Source: Clostridiales bacterium
Lineage (GTDB): Bacteria; Bacillota; Clostridia; Clostridiales; Caloramatoraceae
Length of the DNA stretch: 17,728 nucleotides
Assembly (NCBI GenBank): GCA_026416355.1
Contig: JAOAFH010000003.1
Span: 1-17,728 of the forward strand
Reading direction: 5' to 3'
The position numbers and the translations under genes are program-made. The notes beneath the pieces are model-generated. The model did not search any database and was not told where the DNA came from. It saw nothing but the letters and a program-made list of their open reading frames with translations. Every line of letters starts with the position of its first letter. Positions within the stretch are counted from its first letter, which is position 1. Shown here in pieces: positions 13,589-17,728 of this stretch.

Positions 13589-15236
13589 GGGATTGAGTTT
13601 GGCAAAGGTTTATATAAATTCTAGCTATGGAATTAGTAACTTTGTTTATAATTTAAAAAACAATAAAAAAGATGCTGCAAAGGCTATAGCTTTAGTCTTA
13701 TTAATTCTTTTTTCAACCACAGGTTTATTTGGAATGTATTTGTATTTTAATATAAAGATGTACGACTTTTTAAAGCAAGTTCAGCAACAGGGCATGGTTA
13801 TAACAATGGCAGTTATTTTTGCATCTATACTAACAGTTATGTTTGGAATTATAACTGTTATTGCAAATTACTTTTTTAATCAAGAGGGAGATGTAGTGTT
13901 GGCACTTCCACTTAGCAAAAAAGATCTTTTGCTTGCTAAATTTATCAACACATATATAGTCGAGGCAATTGTTACCTTTGTTATTATGGCTATAGGGGTA
14001 GGTGTATATGGAGTAAAATCAAAGGAAGGGTTAATATTTTATTTAGTTTCAATAATAGCAACAATTTTTATTCCGTTAATACCACTTGCAATTTGTTATT
14101 TTATAATTATTCCATTTATGAACTATGGAAATTTTGCCAAAAAGAAAGACATGTTTATGATAATAGGTGGTTTGTTTGGAATAGGCATTGGGGTTCTTTA
14201 TCAATATTTCATTAGCACATTGGTAAATATAAATGCAACACCTGAACTTTTAGTTAATAAGCTAACCAATAAAAATGGATTGATAGATGTAGTCGGAAGA
14301 GCTTATTATCCTTCTATATGGGTAAGCAATGGAGTTATAAATTACAACAAAGTATCAGGGCTTTTATATCTAGTTTCGTTTGTTTTGTTATCTTTATTGG
14401 TTGTATATGTTCTAATATTAACAACTTCAAACTTATACTATAAAAGCATTATAGGTAGCAATGAAGTTACAAAGAAAAATAGAGAAATTAGAACTTCAGA
14501 ACTAAAGGTTATTTTTAAGAAAAATGGATTAATAAAAGCATTGTTTAATAGAGAATTTAAACTTATGAATAGAGAGCCAGTATATTTTTTAAACGGTCCT
14601 TTAGTAATAGTTTTTTTACCTGTTATATTTGGAATTATGTTTTTTACTAATAATAAGGCAATGGAAGGGATAAATACTCTGCTAATTAATATGCAAAATG
14701 TTAAACTTATATTTATCTATTCTATTATAGCTATTATTATGCTTGGTTCAACAGCATCAATAGCACCAACTAGTATATCAAGAGAGGGAAATGGAATATA
14801 TGTATTAAAATCACTTCCAATAAGTCCTATGGACATAATAAAGGCTAAGTTTTTACATGCAGCATTATTTGGAGCATTAGGAGCTGTAATAACATGTATA
14901 GCAACAATTTATTTTAAAATGTCTTTTGGATATATAGTATTGGCTTTCATAGTAGGTAACTTATGGCTTTTTGCAAGCTATTTAGTAGGAATTCTAATTG
15001 AACTTAAATGGCCAAAATTAAATTGGGATAATCCTCAAAAACCAATGAAACAAAATGTAAATGTAATAGTTTCTTTATTTATAACATTTGCCTTTGCAGC
15101 ACTTGTGTATTTTATAGGAACAAAAATAAGTGGTACAATTTCAGTTATTCTATTAATTGCTGTTCCTGTTATATTATTTATAGTTTTATATTTATTCTTA
15201 AAGAAGTATATAAATATTTTATATAGTACACTATAA
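13581..15236 (+). CDS. ABC exporter membrane subunit (putative ABC_tran_2 type)
   Basis: A 551-residue polytopic protein with around a dozen hydrophobic segments in two halves. A charged central stretch (SNEVTKKNREIRTSELKVIF, about 295-314) separates them, and NREFKLMNREPVYFLNGPLV opens the second half. This size and layout suit the putative ABC exporter membrane proteins of clostridia, often found after a CcmA-like ATPase. A TTG at 13575 is in frame, but the ATG at 13581 has a more normal distance from GGAG and is preferred. It is the last gene of its operon, with a 20-bp perfect terminator 2 bases after the stop. The family match is by length and pattern rather than a sharp motif. Confidence 0.8.
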   Translation: MNKGLSLAKVYINSSYGISNFVYNLKNNKKDAAKAIALVLLILFSTTGLFGMYLYFNIKMYDFLKQVQQQGMVITMAVIFASILTVMFGIITVIANYFFNQEGDVVLALPLSKKDLLLAKFINTYIVEAIVTFVIMAIGVGVYGVKSKEGLIFYLVSIIATIFIPLIPLAICYFIIIPFMNYGNFAKKKDMFMIIGGLFGIGIGVLYQYFISTLVNINATPELLVNKLTNKNGLIDVVGRAYYPSIWVSNGVINYNKVSGLLYLVSFVLLSLLVVYVLILTTSNLYYKSIIGSNEVTKKNREIRTSELKVIFKKNGLIKALFNREFKLMNREPVYFLNGPLVIVFLPVIFGIMFFTNNKAMEGINTLLINMQNVKLIFIYSIIAIIMLGSTASIAPTSISREGNGIYVLKSLPISPMDIIKAKFLHAALFGALGAVITCIATIYFKMSFGYIVLAFIVGNLWLFASYLVGILIELKWPKLNWDNPQKPMKQNVNVIVSLFITFAFAALVYFIGTKISGTISVILLIAVPVILFIVLYLFLKKYINILYSTL

Positions 15237-15237
15237 T

Positions 15238-15286
15238 AAAAAGTAAACAAAAGGTGCTTAGCACCTTTTGTTTACTTTTTGTTTAT
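15238..15286 (+). terminator. 20-bp perfect hairpin terminator
   Basis: AAAAAGTAAACAAAAGGTGC (15238-15257) and its exact reverse complement (15261-15280) flank the loop TTA, starting 2 bases after the exporter stop codon. The T-rich right arm and following TTTATATTTTTT suit termination on the plus strand; the A-rich left arm would serve the minus strand. Confidence 0.9.
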
Positions 15287-15291
15287 ATTTT

Positions 15292-15319
15292 TTGCATAGT
15301 AGTGTCACAATGATACAAT
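15292..15319 (+). promoter_or_regulatory. Sigma-A promoter (extended -10) for the apbE operon
   Basis: TTGCAT (15292-15297), 16-base spacer, TGA-TACAAT (hexamer 15314-15319) with the TG of an extended -10. The start would fall near 15326, giving a leader of under 20 bases. Confidence 0.5.
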
Positions 15320-15343
15320 ATACTTATCTTAGTGAAAGGGATG

Positions 15344-16276
15344 ATGGATATAAAAGGCATATATGCACTAGGAAGCGACTTATATATAAAAACAGATAGT
15401 TTCTTTGGAAAAATTGCATCTGAACTAGCATTTAAAAAAGTTTTAAATATAGATAAAAAAATGTCTGCATTTAGAGATGACAGCGAAGTCTGTAACATAA
15501 ATAAGAATGCAGGACATAGAGAGGTTAGTGTTAGTGAAGAAACATACTATGTCATAAAAAGAGCCAAAGAGTTTAATAAAATATCTAGTAGATTTGATAT
15601 AACCATAAGGCCACTTGTTGAACTTTGGAGTAAAAAACTAAAGGAAAACAAAATACCTGATATTAATGATATAGAAAAAGCAAAATCTTTAGTTAATTCA
15701 GATGATTTAGTTATAAACAACAATGCTATATATTTAAATAGAAAAGAACAAATGATTGATTTAGGTGCAATTGCCAAGGGATTTGCAACAGATATATCAA
15801 AGGATATTTTAAAGGCACTAAATATAAAAAACGCACTACTTGATTTTGGTGGCAACCTTTATACACTAGGAAAAAACAAAAGTGACTATTGGCAAATAGG
15901 AATACAAAATCCGTTTTTAAATACAGGTGAAATAATTGGAATTATAAAATCCACTGATGAAAGTATTGTAACATCAGGTATAAATGAAAGGTTTACGAAA
16001 ATAGGTGATAAAAAATTTCATCACATTATAGATAAACAAACAGGTTTTCCAGTTGAAAACGGGATAATGAGTGTAACTGTAATTGATAGTTCTTCATTAG
16101 ATGCAGATGCATTATCAACAACTATTTTATTAGAGGGATTAGAGGAAGGAATAAAAATAGTTAGAGAGCTAAAAAAGCAAGCAATCATAATAACAAAAGA
16201 AAAAGAAATATTTATAACTAAAAGTTTATTAAATAGATTTTCAAATACAATTGATTTTCAAATATATGAAATATAG
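15344..16276 (+). CDS. apbE: FAD:protein FMN transferase
   Basis: ApbE attaches FMN from FAD through a phosphoester bond to Thr/Ser of target proteins. From the ATG at 15344 (310 residues) the family motifs are MSAFRDDSEV (40-49), DLGAIAKGFATD (139-150), GGN (169-171), TSG (210-212), HHIIDKQTG (226-234) and the magnesium site SLDADALST with D255 and T259. There is no signal peptide or lipobox: the catalytic fold starts within about ten residues, so the enzyme appears cytosolic, unlike many secreted or lipoprotein ApbEs. AAAGGG sits only 3 bases before this ATG, so starts at 15341 or GTG 15332 remain possible. None of them adds a secretion signal. The next gene, 11 bases on, encodes a protein with an ApbE target motif. 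Confidence 0.93.
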   Translation: MDIKGIYALGSDLYIKTDSFFGKIASELAFKKVLNIDKKMSAFRDDSEVCNINKNAGHREVSVSEETYYVIKRAKEFNKISSRFDITIRPLVELWSKKLKENKIPDINDIEKAKSLVNSDDLVINNNAIYLNRKEQMIDLGAIAKGFATDISKDILKALNIKNALLDFGGNLYTLGKNKSDYWQIGIQNPFLNTGEIIGIIKSTDESIVTSGINERFTKIGDKKFHHIIDKQTGFPVENGIMSVTVIDSSSLDADALSTTILLEGLEEGIKIVRELKKQAIIITKEKEIFITKSLLNRFSNTIDFQIYEI

Positions 16277-16287
16277 GGAGGGTTTTT

Positions 16288-17529
16288 ATGCTAAATAAAA
16301 AGGATACCACGGCATATATAAGACTTGTAATACAAATACTGTTTTTGATTTTATTACCGGGACTTTTTACAATGATTTTTGGTGAAATGAGAACGATATA
16401 CACAGCAATAATAAGTGGAAAGTTTAATTTTGAAACAATAGTGCAGTCAACATTACCACTACTTATATTAATTCCTCTTACAATAATTCTAGGAAGGTTT
16501 TTCTGTGGGTTTATGTGTGCATTTGGTACAATAAATGATCTGTTATATGAGTTGTCTTCAAGAGTATTTAAAATAAAGTTTAAGATTAACAAAAGTGTTG
16601 ATAAGTATTTAAAGCTTGTAAAATATTTTGTGCTTTTGTTTCTTGTGATAGGTGTATGGACATTAGGGTATAGTGGATTTAATAATTTAAATCCTTGGGA
16701 TGCATTTGCTCAGCTAACGCAGCTTCCACCATCAATTCCAAACATAATGGCAATTGTAGTTTTAGTCTTAATATTAATCGGAGGACTGTTTATAGAAAGA
16801 TTCTTTTGTAGATATTTTTGTCCACTTGGTGCATTTTTATCACTATTACAGGCATTTAGAATAGTAAAAATAGATAAAAACAAAAAAAGCTGCCTTAATG
16901 GATGCAGCGCATGCTCAAAAAGCTGTTCAATGGGTATTGATTTAGATAAAGTAAATAGAGTAGATAGTTTAGAATGTATTCAATGTATGAATTGTGTAGG
17001 AGTTTGTCCAAAAGAAAATGCCAAGCTAGCCGTTTTAGGCAAGGTTTTAAATGAATTGATAATTATATTGATATTTATATTAGCCTTTGTAGGTTTTAAA
17101 GGACTTGCACAAAAACTTGTTGAATTTAAAATATCAAATGAAGATCAAGAGAAAAAATCTAATATTTTTGAACAACAACCAAGACCAGATGGTAAAAGAA
17201 AACATGGTCATGGAGGAGAGATGCAGCAACAAGTTCAAAACGTAGATGTAACGCAAGGGCAATATAAAGATGGAAAATATACAGGACAAGCAATAGGATT
17301 TAAACCAGGCCTTACTGTTGAAGTTACAATAAGTGGAGGCAAAATTTCTAAGATTGAAATACTAGACCACAATGAAACTCCAAGTTATGCACAAATACCA
17401 TTTGAAATTATTCCTGACGAAATAATAAAGAGCCAATCAACAAAGGTTGATGCAGTGTCAGGTGCAACAAGAACAAGTGTAGGTATTATGAATGCAGTGG
17501 CAGAGGCATTAAAACAAGCACAAAAATAA
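16288..17529 (+). CDS. Membrane polyferredoxin with C-terminal FMN-binding (flavinylated) domain
   Basis: A 413-residue NapH/NosR-like redox protein. Four helices (about 12-34, 53-70, 112-128, 153-171) carry Fer4_5-type CxxxC motifs at C73/C77 and C174/C178 on the inner face. A ferredoxin-like domain follows with C202, C206, C209, C213 and C230, C233, C236, C240, enough for two 4Fe-4S clusters. A fifth helix (254-272) and a polar linker (280-320, with Q- and H/G-rich stretches) lead to an FMN_bind domain (about 322-413) predicted outside the cell. VSGATRT contains T394, the expected FMN-bearing threonine. GGGAGG precedes the ATG. With apbE it forms an operon for electron transfer from cytosol to an extracytoplasmic flavin. 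The final acceptor is not encoded here. Confidence 0.92.
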   Translation: MLNKKDTTAYIRLVIQILFLILLPGLFTMIFGEMRTIYTAIISGKFNFETIVQSTLPLLILIPLTIILGRFFCGFMCAFGTINDLLYELSSRVFKIKFKINKSVDKYLKLVKYFVLLFLVIGVWTLGYSGFNNLNPWDAFAQLTQLPPSIPNIMAIVVLVLILIGGLFIERFFCRYFCPLGAFLSLLQAFRIVKIDKNKKSCLNGCSACSKSCSMGIDLDKVNRVDSLECIQCMNCVGVCPKENAKLAVLGKVLNELIIILIFILAFVGFKGLAQKLVEFKISNEDQEKKSNIFEQQPRPDGKRKHGHGGEMQQQVQNVDVTQGQYKDGKYTGQAIGFKPGLTVEVTISGGKISKIEILDHNETPSYAQIPFEIIPDEIIKSQSTKVDAVSGATRTSVGIMNAVAEALKQAQK

Positions 17530-17567
17530 AGTAAAGGTTTGTCGCTTAAAGCGACAGACCTTTACTT
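17529..17567 (+). terminator. Hairpin terminator-like structure after the Fe-S/FMN gene
   Basis: AGTAAAGGTTTGTCGCT and AGCGACAGACCTTTACT (17530-17546/17550-17566, one G-U pair, loop TAA) form a strong stem overlapping the stop codon. No long T run follows, only TTACATATAAAATT, so termination may be partial or the stem may protect the mRNA end. Confidence 0.65.
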
Positions 17568-17622
17568 ACATATAAAATTAAAAAATAAATTTTAAATTTA
17601 TTGATAATTTTTTATTTGGAAA

Positions 17623-17651
17623 ATGAAAATACACAAAATTTCTGGTAAAAT
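17623..17651 (+). promoter_or_regulatory. Candidate promoter for the gene starting at 17696
   Basis: ATGAAA (17623-17628), 17-base spacer, TGG-TAAAAT (hexamer 17646-17651) with extended -10 TG. The -35 is weak. The rest of 17568-17695 is AT-rich, with an AT-only palindrome at 17584-17602. Confidence 0.42.
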
Positions 17652-17695
17652 AAATTAAGTACATTAAGAAAAAATTATTATACTGGAGGAAAAGC

Positions 17696-17728
17696 ATGCA
17701 GGTTATATTACAGCATTTAATTAATATA
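17696..17728 (+). CDS. Start of an unidentified gene (cut by window end)
   Basis: CTGGAGG lies 8 bases before ATG 17696, and the frame stays open for the eleven codons present (MQVILQHLINI). This is a hydrophobic N-terminus, too short to identify. Confidence 0.6.
   Translation, partial: MQVILQHLINI

Noticed and set aside
17584..17602. Palindrome AATAAATTT-T-AAATTTATT as terminator or operator
   Set aside because: It contains only A and T, so the stem would be weak, and it has no clear positional relation to promoter or gene end.

Overview
This AT-rich window (by eye about 30% G+C) looks like the chromosome of a low-GC Firmicute, most likely a member of the Clostridia. Strong AGGAGG/GGGGG ribosome binding sites, ATG/TTG/GTG starts, sigma-A promoters of the TTGTAA-17-TATAAT kind, many ABC exporters and a flavin/iron-sulfur membrane redox protein all fit. 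I cannot name the genus. No rRNA, tRNA, CRISPR array, transposase or prophage gene is visible. The window opens inside an acetyltransferase gene and closes 33 bases into an unidentified one.

Layout. Positions 1-395 hold the end of a GNAT acetyltransferase, followed by a terminator and a convergent MFS transporter (401-1615, minus). Divergent from it, 1752-4226 is a tight overlapping operon of a stand-alone cobalamin-binding protein, a FtsX/MacB-type permease and a LolD-type ATPase. A 17-bp-stem hairpin (4231-4295) precedes ogt (4323-4796). Between ogt and the convergent EamA transporter (5201-6109, minus) lies a 408-bp palindromic element. Next come ltaE (6250-7269) and an M24 Xaa-Pro peptidase (7349-8425). 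A second, 207-bp copy of the palindromic element then separates the peptidase from a convergent SufS-like PLP enzyme (8715-9989, minus). Divergent from that is a chemoreceptor (10139-11623) behind a sigma-28-like promoter, followed by a TM1586-type nitroreductase (11791-12633). A second ABC exporter operon (12863-15236) has a 14-bp perfect palindrome at its presumed transcription start. Finally, apbE plus a polyferredoxin/FMN-binding membrane protein (15344-17529) form a flavinylation/electron-transfer pair.

How genes work together. Three functional units stand out: (i) the B12-binding protein translationally coupled to an ABC exporter; (ii) the two-gene ABC-2-like exporter with its own palindromic operator candidate; (iii) ApbE, which should attach FMN to the SGAT motif of the membrane Fe-S/FMN protein next to it, giving a cytosol-to-outside electron path. 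The rest are single-gene housekeeping or accessory functions.

The least explained features are the two palindromic intergenic elements. Their outer arms are nearly identical. Each encloses a core in which three helices keep pairing although the stem sequences differ, while the strands between them (GAGCCGAG, CATGGATG, GCGAGGGTA) are conserved. This is the signature of a mobile or dispersed element carrying a structured RNA or structured single-stranded DNA.
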